64,000 nucleotides of DNA, from positions 76,654 through 140,653 of the forward strand of contig JAAOMT010000534.1 in assembly GCA_016748015.1 (NCBI GenBank). Direction: 5' to 3'. The position numbers were made by a program, and so were the translations under genes. Source of the stretch: Geosiphon pyriformis. Taxonomy: Eukaryota > Glomeromycota > Glomeromycetes > Archaeosporales > Geosiphonaceae. The notes beneath the pieces were generated by a model that saw only the letters and a program-made list of their open reading frames with translations, was not told the DNA's origin and did no database searches. The stretch's first letter is position 1, and each line of letters begins with the position of its first letter. This document shows, piece by piece, positions 12,640 to 25,740 of the stretch.

Positions 12640-13650
12640 TTTTATTAGCATACTTTAGAAGAGATAACACAATTCAAAAAACTATTTTTGGCTTTAAATA
12701 AAAAAAATATTTACTAATATATTGAATTTTATAATAGTTGTCAAAAAAAAGAAAGAACATATTTTATAAAATTCCTAAATTCAATCAAAATTGAACAACT
12801 TTTTAATTAAATTAATATTAATTTAATTAAACCACTACTTATTACAACTCAAAAAAACTAATTTATTGTAGTTGCAATAGACTATTTAATAAAATAGCCA
12901 AAAATAAAAGCAATTTAATAAACAGATACAAAATAGTGGCAAATTTTATCTACAAAGACATTATTGTAAACATAAATGTTTAATTAAACTTTTATTCAAT
13001 CAAAAAAACATATTTTATAACCAATCTGATACCAAAAATTTGTAAAAAATTTAATATTAAAAAACTTTTATCTTTGTTTTATTATCCACAAATAAATAAA
13101 TTTGTAAAATATTTCAACAAAATGCTTTGTGAATTATTAGCCAAAGTTTTAATGAATTTTGAGTAAAAATAGAATATTTTTATTCCATCAGTATTACTAA
13201 TATATAGAATATTAAAACAAAATATTACAAAACAAACACTATTTAATCTAATTTATAAAAAAACAGCAATATTATTAATTAATTTTACAGTAGAATTTTA
13301 TTCAATCCAACCAATTACAAAGAACAATTTTCAGAAAACATTACAAAAAAAAGCCTATATACTTCTTAGTATACTAGAAAAAAATAACATATTACAACTA
13401 TTTATATAGAATATTTTTAAACTTAACAAAAAAAACAGCACAATAATAAACTGCTATCAGTTATTAACGAATTTAAAGTTAAAAATAAAGTTTTTTTTTT
13501 ACATAGAACTAAGACTAAAAAACAATAAAGTAGAAAATTTAATCATAAATAAGATAAACTATTTTTTATACACGAAATTTTAGGAAATAAATTATACAAG
13601 TTAAGACTTAATAATAAGGTTTTAAAGAAAGTTGCATATAGTAACTAATC
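12640..13650 (+). pseudogene. Integrase remnant
   Basis: At about 12.65-12.75 kb the frame keeps the His-containing helix and the final NSCQKK of the HHCC zinc-binding domain. At about 12.86-12.90 kb it reads IVVAIDYLIK then a stop, which is the block around the first catalytic Asp. A later part (to about 13.65 kb) resembles the gypsy integrase C-terminal end. Many stops and indels make it inactive. Confidence 0.8.
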
Positions 13651-14600
13651 TCACAAATTAGTACACAACTCCTCATGATTAATCTTAAAAATATTCTCCA
13701 AAATTTAAAACCAATAGTTATTATTAAACCATTTCTAAATCTGAACATTTAAATTTAAATTTTTTCTATAGTTACTTCTTATATTTAAAAACAATTTCAC
13801 AAAAACAAAACAAAAACAGCACAAAAAAACAAAACAAAAATAACATAAAAACCTTACTAAAAATAATTTTACTTATACAAATTTTGCATTAATTATCATG
13901 ACTTTTTTCAAAACATTTAACAACTATCTCAAAAATTAATTTTAGTCTTAAAAACACTACCCGAATTATCTATAACTATTACTAAAAAACATATTAATTA
14001 TATACAGACAAAATTAGTTACAATTTTACTCACAAATTTACGAAATTACCACTCTTGTAAAAGAAACATAAGAAGTTAATCTGGAATTTACTTATTAAAA
14101 CTTTTAAAGCAAGCTTTAAAAAAGAATTTAATGTTCATTTTTATTAACATTCTACCAAATGTCACAATTTAACAAAAACTTTAATAGTGTCTTAATGAAC
14201 AAAACAATGAATATTCTTCAATTTATAGATATTTCTATATAGAAAAAACTCTTTACAAAAGAAAACTGGAGCTTAAAACAGCAAATTTTACAACTAAAAC
14301 TATTTAAAAACAACTTTACGATAAATTTAAGATGACAACCAGATTGACAAACATTCATTACAAACTTAAAACAGCTTTTAAACTTTATAACCTATTTTAT
14401 ACTTGTAAAAATGTTTTATAAAATCCAATTTTACAATCTCTAAAGATTTAATACATTAGAAAGTTCACAAAATTAAAATTTAAACAATTTTTAGACCAAA
14501 TTTCTTCAATAATTTTGGATTACTATCTGAAAATTACAAACAGTACTTGGATTTTAATAGAGCTTAGTCTTAAGGAGAAGTTATATTATCACTCGAAATT

Positions 14601-15545
14601 TAAGATATTATTTAGCATGAAATTATTTTATAATTTTATTATTAAATAACATATATTATTATTTCAATTTATCACTTTTTATCTTATTAAATTATCTGAA
14701 TTATTATTTAATTAATAACCCAATCTGTACAAAACACAAATATAACCAAATTGCAATGATCAGATTATGCAATATACCGAACTATATAACATTTAAAATT
14801 CACTAAAATATTTAATAATTCACCAAAATATTAAACAGTTTACCAAAATAATTTATAGTTCATAGAAATAACTTGTAATTCAACGAAATATATTTTTAGT
14901 TTGCCAAAATATTAGAAAAAAAAAGAGTATTAGATCATAGAATAAGAATTATAACAAGTTGTATAAAAGAAGAGCTTTTTTTTTTAAGAAAATTTATCTT
15001 AATTAGAATCAATATTTTCTTTGTATCTTCTATACAAATCAATTTCAATAAAACTTACTTTAAAAAACATAAAAGTTTTTTACTATTCTTGTTGCAAAAT
15101 TAACTATTCTATATTAATATTTTAAAATTAATTAGCTACCAATTTTAGTAAATATTAATAACTTCTAAACCTAAATTCGAAATGACTTTTTTAATATATT
15201 TTTTTTCTTTAATTTATTTATTTTTTTTATATTATTAAATAGTTTACAGTTGAAATTTTTTGTAAAAAAATTGACTTTTACACAAAGTAATTACACACAT
15301 TTTGAAAAACTAACAAATGAAATTTTTTTGTAAAAGAATTAATTTTTACTGCAAAGTAATTATATAAATAATTGGCATAAAATTGGTCATTTTATTATAA
15401 ATTTAACACCATACACAGTTCAAAGTATAAAGAAATATTTTGGAAAAAAAATTAGCTTATTAGAAGTTTATTAACTTCTATTAACAACAGAATTATCAGC
15501 AAAATAGCATTAACAACATTCAGAAAAGGATAAAAAAATTTTTAA
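14601..15545 (+). repeat. 3' long terminal repeat
   Basis: Homologous to the 5' LTR but about 200 bases longer. The extra length at about 15.16-15.35 kb includes a local duplication of a TTTTTGTAAAA / TTTTTAC / CAAAGTAATTA block. The 20-base tandem units recur at 14,773-14,912. Confidence 0.85.
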
Positions 15546-18500
15546 TATCAATACCAACTAAATCTTATTATAGTAAGTTTTTTTAAAACTATATACAAAA
15601 TTCCCAATTTTGTTAACAGCCACTTTAATATCTTTAAATACCACAAAAGTTTTTAAATATCAATTTCTAAATATAAAGTTTTTATTTAAAATAATATATA
15701 GTATGATACTTAAATTATATATTAAAAGCAACTAAAAAACACAAAACATAAATTAGCAAAAACCATTTATAAATTTTTATAATTTAGCATAAGTATTTAA
15801 TAAATACTAATAGATAACAGAATTTATTATACAAATAAAAAAATAATTTGAAAGTTTAAGCTTATTACAATACAAAAACAAAACACTTAAGTAATTTTAA
15901 TTAAAAAAGTATTTACAGATAGTTACAAATAGCCAATAATACAATATTTTTATAAAATATATATATAAATCTGTAGTTTTACTACTTATATATTTAGTAG
16001 TTATGTAAAAGTCAGAATATTAAACCAAAAAAACTAGATTTAATTAATGTTTTTTAGCAAAATTCTATTCACAATAGCAGCACTAAAACTTATTTTTTAC
16101 TGTATATAACAAATAAACTAAAAGATATTACAAACAAAATAACAGATATTTCCAAAAACAGCCATATTATTAGTTTTAATATAGTATTTATTAATACATA
16201 CAAAAAGTGTACAGCCAGAAAAAACAACAATACAAACTAGTATATTAGTTTTCTTATTATTTACTATATTAGAGTGTTTTTTAATTTTATATTAAATTGC
16301 CTAAAAACTTTTATTATTAATAATATTTATAATATAATATTTTTTAACTAATATTAATTATAAAAATTAGAACACAATATTTTTAATTCAAATAAATATA
16401 TATTAAGTGCTGTTTAACTATTAAAATAAATAATCAAAATACCAAAATCAAAAATATACTTTAGTTTTAAAATAATGATTTAAAGCTTAGCAAGTATTAA
16501 CAAAAGTAAACCCACTATTTTAATACTAACAGCAAAATTAACATTAGAAAAAAAAACAATAGTATTATATTTTATACTAAAAATGTCTAAATCTATCAGA
16601 AAATTATTAGTATATACTTTAATTGTGTTTAAATTGGCTGTTATTAGATAATTTTTTAAACCAAAAAGTTTTTTTAAGCTGAAAATATCTAAAGATTCAA
16701 AAAAACAAATTAAAAATAATATACTATACTGCATATTACTATTTAAAAATTCATCTGTTAATTTAAATCAAATGAAAATAAAACACTTAAGTAATTAGTT
16801 AATATTAAAAAACACAGAATATTTTATTTAAATATTAAAAACAAACATTAAATTATTTATAAAAAATAGATTAAGATCTAAAAATAACTTGACTATATTT
16901 GCTAAAAAATTGTTTGCAAAACTAATTTTTAATTTAATTAGATATTGCAATAAATAATCAAAAAACCAACTTAAAATTTGCAAATTCAAAAACTTATAAT
17001 TGAATAAATAATTCAAAATACTATTAATATTAAAAAACGAAACTACAACAGCTATTTTATTCTTAGTTTGAATTTGATTAAATAACTTTAACTCATATAA
17101 TATAGAATAATAGATGGCTTTATTTAGAAAATTTTTTGGCAAATTAGATTTAGTTTTCAAATATTTTTGAATTATAATGTCTTATTTTTTTACATAAACT
17201 TACAAAAATAAAACTAAATTGCATCTTATAACTAATTATAAACTACAAAACAGCTAACACCAAATACAGAAACCATTTGTTTGTAATAATTTTCTTTAAA
17301 ACTATATTTACAAAAAACTTAATATTCAAATAAGTTTTTATTATACTGGATTTTAAAAAACTGTTTATTAATAAAAATATATTCAAATATCTATGTAATT
17401 TACTTTTTTTTGCAATCGAAATAGAGAAGCCACTAATAGATAAATATGTTTTTTTTACTTTTTTATTAATTAAAATAGTCATAATTTTATTATTATTATT
17501 TATTAAAATATTATTGATCAAAAAAAATTTACTTATAATATATAAAATATGCTAAATAATAACTTAATTACTACTTATTAAAATCATATTATTAATTAAA
17601 GTACCAGCAGCAAAAAATAAAATTAGATTAATATGTAATTTATTTCTACTAGTTTTAGTTACAAATTTAGTATTTATATAATAACTGCACAACATTTTTT
17701 GTCTTTTAATCTCATACAAAAGAAGATTATAAAATATTCTTCAAAGAAATAAAAAAAACTTTACTTTGGTCTAAGCTATTATTTATTTTGTATCTATTTG
17801 TTAGGTCGAAATTTGTCATAACATAAATAATTCTATAATTGTGTATATTTTCAAAAACTTTACAAACTTGTTACATATCTTAATTCAGATTAAATTGTTC
17901 TTTAATAATATTAACTTACAGAATTATATACTTTATATATATTTTATAGAACCAATTAAAGTTTATAATTCTTTTTCAAAACATTTTTTATCACAAAACT
18001 AATTATAAAAATTAGAAATTAAATCATAGTGCTTTTTAAAACTAAAAAATTGTTTCTATAGAGAACATTAAACTTATTACAAGCTAAAAAAATTCTATTA
18101 AAAAGAATCTTAAAAATTTTTTTTAGCAGTTTTGATTGAAGCAATGAATTATATATTAATCAAAAATTTTTTTATTTATAAGATTTAAAAATTATAGACA
18201 CCTAAATTTTTTTTCAAAACTATAGAACGAACTTATATACCAAAAAAAATTTAATAAATTCAAAAGCATATACAAAACTAAATTATTATAATGTTTTTAC
18301 AATTTATTTAAAATATCAAATAAGCCAACAGCTTTGTTATCTAAAAGCAATCAAATCATATTAAATATTTTATCAAAATTAATAGCATTTATAATTTTAG
18401 AAAAGACACTATTTTTTATATGTTTTAAGAATAAATATTGATATTGTCAAAAATTTAAAATACTGTACAAAATCATTTTTTTTATTTAACTTTTTATAAT

Positions 18501-21500
18501 ATGATTTACTTTTAACTTAACTTCAATAAAATTTAAGACTAATTTATTACTTATTATTAGATAATTAAAAGCCATTCTATAAAATAGCTTTTTCAAAATA
18601 CTTTTAATTATGCATTTTTTATTGATTGTAAAATTTTTTATATACTTAGAAATAAATAATTTAATTTTAGTCTTTTGGTTTTAATAAATTTAGAAGCATG
18701 ATAAAACTTCTTGGCACTAAACAACTTGAATTAAATTTTATTAAAAAAATATTTATATTTACTAGAACTTGAATTTTTTTAGTTTTAGTTTTATTAAAAA
18801 ACAATCAGCAATTTATTAAAAAAACAAACTTAATAATAAATTTATTTGCAAAACCTTAACAATTTTCAATACCAAAATCTTCAACTTATGTAATTTAGAA
18901 AAAAACTTAATATAGATATTATTATATTTTTTATGTTATACCTTAAAGAACATTTTATTTGTCAAAAAACACACAATCTTTTTAATAATATTTTAAAAAG
19001 CATTTACATTTAAAAACTTATTTAAAATAATAATTTTTTAACTAAATAATATAAAATTAGCCGATATAGTATTCTTAAACTTAGCCTATTTTGTATTATC
19101 TGTACTTTTAACATCATATTTTTAATAGTTTCTGTTTATAGATTTGCAAATAAAAAACAACTACATATTTAAAAAACTTTTTAAATTAATAAAAACAAAA
19201 ACAACTTAATAGTTCATGCCAAAAAAATTGCAGATATTTAACATATTATGATTAAAAAAACTTGTAAAAATAAAAATATAGTCTATTGTTTTTTTAATAC
19301 TCTTGAAATTTTTTCAAGTAAAAACTTTAACTAGTATACTTTTAATCAAAAAATTAACCAAATTAAGATCCAAATATTTTTTGAAACTAATATTTTTTCA
19401 AGAATTATTTTTATTAAAATCATTATCTAAAACTACAAAAAAAATTCATTAATAGTTTTAACAATCAATACATTAATGTTTTTCATTTAATTAAAACATA
19501 TAATTATAGTTGTATTAGCATATAAATTTAAATAGATATTAAAAGTTTGTTTTTAAAAAGTAACTTAATTTACAAAAACCAACTATTTATTTTAATAATT
19601 TTATATATATGTTTAGTCAAATTATTATTTATAAGAATAGCAATACTAATATTTAAATAACTAGAATTCAAACCAAAAATATAGATTTATATACTATTAA
19701 ATTTATTTATAATTTATAAACAAATTTTGCTCTTTAATTTTGTTTTTGTAACAATTGAAATTAAATTATCTTTATACTTATATTATCTAACAATATTATT
19801 TTTTTTTGCAGAATTATTTATTTTATATATACTCTATATAGTAATTTTTCAAACAAACTTAGTTATTAAAAAAAAAGATGTACTATAAGCAAGAACCAAA
19901 CTATTAAATCTAATTATTAAACTTATAACTATTGTAAACAGACTATTTAATTGAAATTTCAATTTAACAATATTTAAAAATCTTAAAAAACTAATAATAT
20001 TATAGTTTTATTATTAATAAATACACTTAAATTTTTTTTTATTACTATCTTATTTATTTAATTCTATAAGAAAAATGATTATTAATGACTAATATTAAGA
20101 ATTTAACTAGAAAATTTTTAACACAAATGTTTCTAATCTCTTAATCAACTTGTTAATATGTTTTATAAGATTAATAAAACTGTGTTTTAATTTAGCAAAT
20201 TAAAAATTCAAATTTTAAACACTAATAAAAAAGATATATCTGTATTAATATAATTAAAACTAAAAAAAAAACTTTAATTAAAAGCATACTAACAACAAAA
20301 ACCCAAAATTTATTATTAAAAGCTATTAAATATAAGATAAAAACCAACTTTTTTGCATAAATATTTGTTAATCTAAACTGAATAAAACTTAACAGTAGAG
20401 CTTTTTTTAATTGATAATATACTTATTTGCAACTAATTTACAATTGATAAAAGTATGTTTAACTTTATTATAAGATAAACAAATTATTAAGATCAAATAA
20501 AATTAGTAAAATATAATGCTTTTTATAAAAAACATTACAATCACAGTTTTAGTTAAACTGTTTTTTAAATTAAAATATATAGTAGTATACTTAACACAAA
20601 AATAGTTAACAGAATTATAATTAATTATATAAGTTTTTTTACTAATTAAACCAATAAAATTTCAAAAATCATAAACAGTTGTATCTATTAAAAAATATAA
20701 AACAAAGCTTTATATATATTTTTAGTAACTTATAATTACTTATTAATATCAATTCTAATTATATTAATTGTATTTTTTCTAATAAAAATAGACTATTAAA
20801 ATATTAAAAATTAGTTTTATTTTAATTATTTATTTTCATGATTACTTTTTGTTATAATTTTATCAATTATATTTTAATTGATCTAATAGCATTATATTTA
20901 GCTAAAACAATTTGTATAGCTTTTATAGATTTTTTTACAGAAATTTTTTTGATTATTATTGTTTAATTTATTTAATTGTTTACTGAATATTTAAAATTAA
21001 TATTTATTATAATATCTGAATTATTTTACCAAATTTTGAAATAATAAAAGTTTTTTCCAAACCATTTACACTAAAAAACAAGTTTTTAATAATCTTTAAT
21101 TTTTTCTGATATAATTTTTTAATTACTGTTAAAAAATTAATATCCAAAACAAAAAATTTTTAAACCAGAATATTGATTAATAGCTTTAGAAAAAAAGGTA
21201 AAAAAAGAGAAAAAACCTCTTAAAATATTATTTTTATTATTATTGTTAATATTAAAGTTAATTTACTCAAAAAATTTCCAAAATACATACTTTATAACAA
21301 TTTTTTTGGCTTTTTAAAGATTATATTGATATTTTTATGCTCTAATTTCTTAGCACTTTTAAGTTAAAAATTCATTTTTTCTATAAAAAACTCTTTATTT
21401 ATATTTATACTCTTTGTATTAATAATGTTTTCAGCTTTAGAACCAGTTATTCTACCAGTTTTAAACATATTTTAAGAAGTATTAATACCAATTACAAAAA

Positions 21501-21900
21501 CAGATTTTTTCAAAACACTACTTTTGTATTTTTTTTAGTAAATAAATTCAAAATTATTAAGCTAATACTAGATTTTTTCTTGGCTTCTTTTATATTTAAA
21601 CTACTGTTAACATTAGCAGTTTTATATTCAAACAAAAAAAATTTTGAGATATCTAACTAAATAGTAAGATATAAACAAAAACAGAAAAAAAAAGCATGAA
21701 AAAAAATCTTATTGTTGATAATAAAACTATAATAAAAAATTAGGTTAATTTAAAACTAATAATTTTTTTAATTTATAATAAAGTTGTATATATAGTTAAA
21801 CTATTCGAAATTTATATACTATATTAGTATTATTTTAATTATATTAATTATTTATTTATATTAAATTAATTGATTAATTAAATTTAAGCTTAATTATATT
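15546..21900. mobile_element. Unknown AT-rich element X, copy 1, right part
   Basis: About 16.02-16.20 kb aligns with 23.48-23.64 kb, and 17.93-18.31 kb aligns with 25.74-26.11 kb, in the same orientation. The intervening 16.2-17.9 kb has no counterpart in copy 2. AT-rich open frames on the minus strand at 16.48-17.52 kb show no recognisable protein. The rest, to about 21.9 kb, is decayed DNA that I could not assign. Confidence 0.5.
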
Positions 21901-21959
21901 ATTTTTTTAAAAGTTAATAATTTAAATAATCAGATTTAGAGAATTTAATTTAAAACATT

Positions 21960-22320
21960 AATTGTATATTAATAATATTAAGTGTAATTATAATTAATAT
22001 ATTTAGAAGCAAATTTAATTATATTTTTTGGTAATTATTTTTAAATATTAAATTATTCAAATAAAAATATATAAAAATTTTAAAGCATAATAAATCTTAT
22101 TGTTATTAAATATTATATTTTAATTATTAATTTTTATTAATATTTTTTAATTTGCCAAGATTTTTTTTATTCAATTTAAATTTTAATTAAATTAATTCTT
22201 AATTTTTTACTTTTTTATTGTCAGTTAATATTTATTAAATTAATTTTAATGATATGATTTTTTTATATAATTTTAATATTAATTTTTATAATATGTGTTG
22301 TAATTTTTGCATAAAAATAC
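21960..22320. repeat. Direct repeat D1 of the AT island
   Basis: It aligns with 27,420-27,760 in the same orientation. Shared blocks include TTTTTTATTGT-A-TTAATATT and TTTTAATA-TAATTT-TATAATAT followed by TTTTTG-ATAAA. This may be a terminal repeat of another decayed element. Confidence 0.5.
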
Positions 22321-22639
22321 TATAATACTAATCAAAAACAACTTAATGAGATTAAAAAAAAACATTTTAATCAAACAAATTTTATTTAATATATGATTAA
22401 AAACTAAAAATATTTAACTTATTTATTTAAAACTTTATTAATTAAATTATTGAAATAATAAATTTAATAAAAAAGAAATAAATCAAATAAAAAAGCTAAA
22501 ATTTATATAAAAAATTAAAAGCAAATAAATATTTTTCACTATAATAATATATCCTATAATTTTGTATTAATTACTAAATAAAATATGTATTTATTATTAA
22601 GAATTAATAATATTTTTAATCAATTTAAAAACTTAACTT

Positions 22640-23645
22640 ATTTTATTAAAAATAATTTTTTATTTTTACAAATAAAACTTAAACATTATTTAGCCTACTA
22701 CATCAAAACTAAATAATTTAAATTAAACATAAATCATGTATTTTTTATATATAACCAACTATTTAAGCTAATTAAAACAACATTATTAATTTATCTTAAC
22801 AAAAACTTTATTATTAATATTTAAAAAAAATGTGCACAATTTATGCAATTCAAAATAAACATTTAAATTTTTTGTAATTCCAAGCAATTTTACAATATTA
22901 TTAAAAGCCAAAATAATAAATCACAAACAAAAAAATTATAAAACTATTATAGAATATTAAATCATTTTTTTTTATAACTACTCTGAATTTAAATTATATT
23001 AACTATATTTTATAATATATTATACTCAGATTATATATAAAATTTACATCTTATCAATAATAATTTTAGTAATTCCAAAAATAAAAAAATTTTAAATATT
23101 ACTTCTTAAAAACAAAAACTTTGTGCAAAACAATATATAATAGATTATTAAATATACACAAAAAAACAGCTGTAAAATACTTAATAATAACTAATACAAA
23201 CTTAACATAAATTTTTACAGAGTTATATATAAATTTAATAGTCTTTTACAAACCCCAAAATTCATCTTACATGAAAATAATAATCAGAAAACTCAATTTT
23301 ACCACAATAAAAACACAAAATACTGTAATAATATTTATTATATAGTTATTTTCAAACATTAATAGACAAATAGCAGTACAAAAATTTCATAAAATAAGAA
23401 TGCAAGTTTTTATAGATTTATTTATCTGTTTTGAAGCCATATGCAAATTAAAATACTAAATCAAAGATAATTTAAATCAATTAATGTTTTTAATTAGATT
23501 TTTTTAATTATTTTAGCTTTAAAACCAGCTTTTTAATAAACATAAGATATAATTTTAAAAACATTTTAAACAAAATACTATGGATTGACAAAAACAGTTA
23601 TACTACTAATTTTAATACATATTTTTATAAATATAAATAAAAAGT
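22640..23645. mobile_element. Unknown AT-rich element X, copy 2, left part
   Basis: Colinear with copy 1 (blocks at about 22.68 and 23.48-23.64 kb). The similarity stops where the Tigger-like transposon begins and resumes at 25.74 kb. About 1.7 kb present in copy 1 is missing here. Confidence 0.5.
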
Positions 23646-23672
23646 AGAATTTTCTTTTATTTTTTCGTATTT

Positions 23673-25331
23673 TTATAATTTTTTTCTAAGTAAATTTTGT
23701 TTTTCTATACTAAAATTTTCTTCTGCTAATTGCTTTTTAAATCTAATTACCTTTTTTAATGTTTCATATGCTTCTCTAATTGTAATTATAGCAGGTGGAG
23801 ATTCTTCTAATTTTTCTTTCGAGTCATTAATTGTATTGGTTTTAATTTGAGCATTGGCTAAAACCATATTAACAATCTTATTATCATCAAGAATATTTTC
23901 AGTTGTCAATAATTCATCAACTGCTACAGTATAATCTTCGAGATTTTTGACTAATTGTTGTGCATTTGATGGTAAATTCTTAAATATATCCATAGAAATT
24001 GATGTTTCGGATTCTTAAATTTCTAATTCTTGATTATAAAAAAGAATATCCATTTTTTGCTAACAGTTTTAAATTGTAACAGGTGTTACTTGAAACCATG
24101 ATTGAACAACATAATCAATTGCTTGTTTTATGTTTAATTTATTTCTAAAAAATAAATTAATATTAGATAAAATTATATAATATATAATGATAATAATACT
24201 GTATATATTATATTACTTAACTATTCAATATTAATTTTTTGCTCAAATTGATGTAAAATATGTTGACAATATAAGTACTTATATTTGCCTTTAAAAAATT
24301 TGATAATGTCAACATCCATTGGTTGAAGATGTGATGTAGTATTTAGAAGAAAATAGTACAAAGTAATATTGGTTAATTGGAATAAATCTTCTTCAATTTG
24401 AGTATGATGAGAAGTTGCATTATCAACCAAAAGTAATATATGCCGATTTTGAATTCGAAAGCCTTCATTGATATATTTGAGCCATGCTTTGGAATTGAAT
24501 TTGTAAATACAGGTAGGTTAGAAGTATTAATTCCTTTAAAGCATCTTGGATTTTTTGCATGTCTAATTACTAAAGGTTGCAATTTGTGAGATCCAGTTGA
24601 ATTTATAGCAAGAAGAATTGTAATCCGAAATTTATCCTATAAAAAACCCAATTAATTTAATATAACAATAATATATAACGATAACAATTGGTAAATATAA
24701 TATACCAATTTTTTTTCTGCATTTCGACGTTTTACAAGTGTTTGATTTGGTCCCATACGAAAAAATAATCCTGTTCATTAGCATTATAAATGTCTGCAGG
24801 ATCAAATTCGGATATAATGGTTTTTAATTTTCTTCATTTTTCTGGTAAACTTTCAATTGATACACTTCCTGGTTCCCCATGAAATCGGTAAACATGTAAC
24901 TGGTTTCGTTTTTTGAATTTTTGAACCCATCTATTTGAGAATTGTATTTCATTTTCGTGCATACCAAGAAGTTTGGCAAATTCTTTTCCTTTCTCTTTAA
25001 TTAGTTGATCATTGAATTTGATAGTGGCTGTAGTTACTTGTTCTATCCAATAACTTAAAGCTTGGTCTAATAATGGAAATTTAATGCTTTTGTGTCGAAT
25101 AGATCTTTCTGAGATTTCATCAATTTCAATATTCAACCACTTTGCATGCTCTTTGATTATCTTGGAGACAGTTGGATGAGAAATATGAAGTTCTGGATAT
25201 TTATGATTGAAGTAAGCTACAATATTATCATGTTTCATGCCATAGTGATTTTTGGAATATTGACAAATTTCTTTACGAAGAGCATTATTAACTGCTACTT
25301 GTTTTTGTTTTTTGAATAAAAGTTCCGACAT
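23673..25331 (-). pseudogene. Tigger/pogo-like transposase, broken, three exons
   Basis: Read on the minus strand from ATG at 25331. Residues 1-165 hold an N-terminal helix-turn-helix and a CENP-B/Tc5-type DNA-binding half ending in HGEPGSV. A DDE endonuclease follows, with the VDNATSHH block around its second Asp and QPMD around the third. Introns are likely at 24637-24705 and 24145-24221. Damage includes a TGA at 24834-24836 where Trp is expected, the first catalytic Asp read as Asn near 24.76 kb, a one-base deletion just after it, another frameshift near 24.5 kb, and TAA/TAG stops at Gln and Trp positions in the last exon. It would have cut and moved its own element at TA sites; this copy cannot. 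Confidence 0.85.
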
Positions 25332-25714
25332 TGTGATAATTTAGCAAGTCTGTTAGAAAATGTGCCTATAACATTAATATTAGATTTGGTTTTAGCAAGC
25401 CTGAATTAGAATACAATAGGGGCTAAGTGGTTGTACGTGAAAACAGATAAGATCAAAAAGAATAAGTCCAATGTAAATCGATTTAAAAGAAAGTTAGAAT
25501 AAAATTAATTCAATACATTCTAACTCTTCCCAATTACCAATTAACATCTAGCACGTGATATTTATTCTTATATGAAGGTAAATTTCGAATAAACATTTGA
25601 TAAAATTATGTTCTTGTTCCTCTATAGATTGTTCTTATGTAAAGGGAAAATTGTTAATTAATCAATTGGTTCTATAAAAAAATGTTCTTTGCAAGAGATT
25701 GTTCTTTTATTAAG

Positions 25715-25740
25715 AGTTCTTTTATGGAGGTCTGACTGTA
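25715..25740. mobile_element. Right terminus of the Tigger-like transposon with TA
   Basis: Sequence ending TTTATGGAGGTCTGACTG is followed by TATA. Pogo/Tc1-mariner elements end in CAG-type inverted termini and duplicate TA. Repeated GTTCTT(T/A)T motifs at 25.61-25.72 kb look like terminal subrepeats. No matching left terminus was seen near 23.65 kb. Confidence 0.6.

Larger units (their letters stand above)
6087..15545 (+). mobile_element. Decayed Ty3/gypsy-type LTR retrotransposon
   Basis: A roughly 9.5 kb element has direct terminal repeats at about 6,087-6,821 and 14,601-15,545. Readable protein remnants lie in the order Gag, zinc knuckle, reverse transcriptase, RNase H, integrase on the + strand. 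The RT-RH-IN order is that of Ty3/gypsy (Metaviridae-type) elements. All frames are destroyed by stops at expected Gln/Trp codons and by indels, so the copy is inactive. It sits inside element X. The exact ends and target duplication are not certain. Confidence 0.85.

Noticed and set aside
16480-17521. Three minus-strand frames of 84-110 codons
   Set aside because: AT-driven composition (Phe, Leu, Ile, Asn, Lys), no recognisable domain, and no counterpart in the second copy of the element. Treated as chance frames in decayed DNA.
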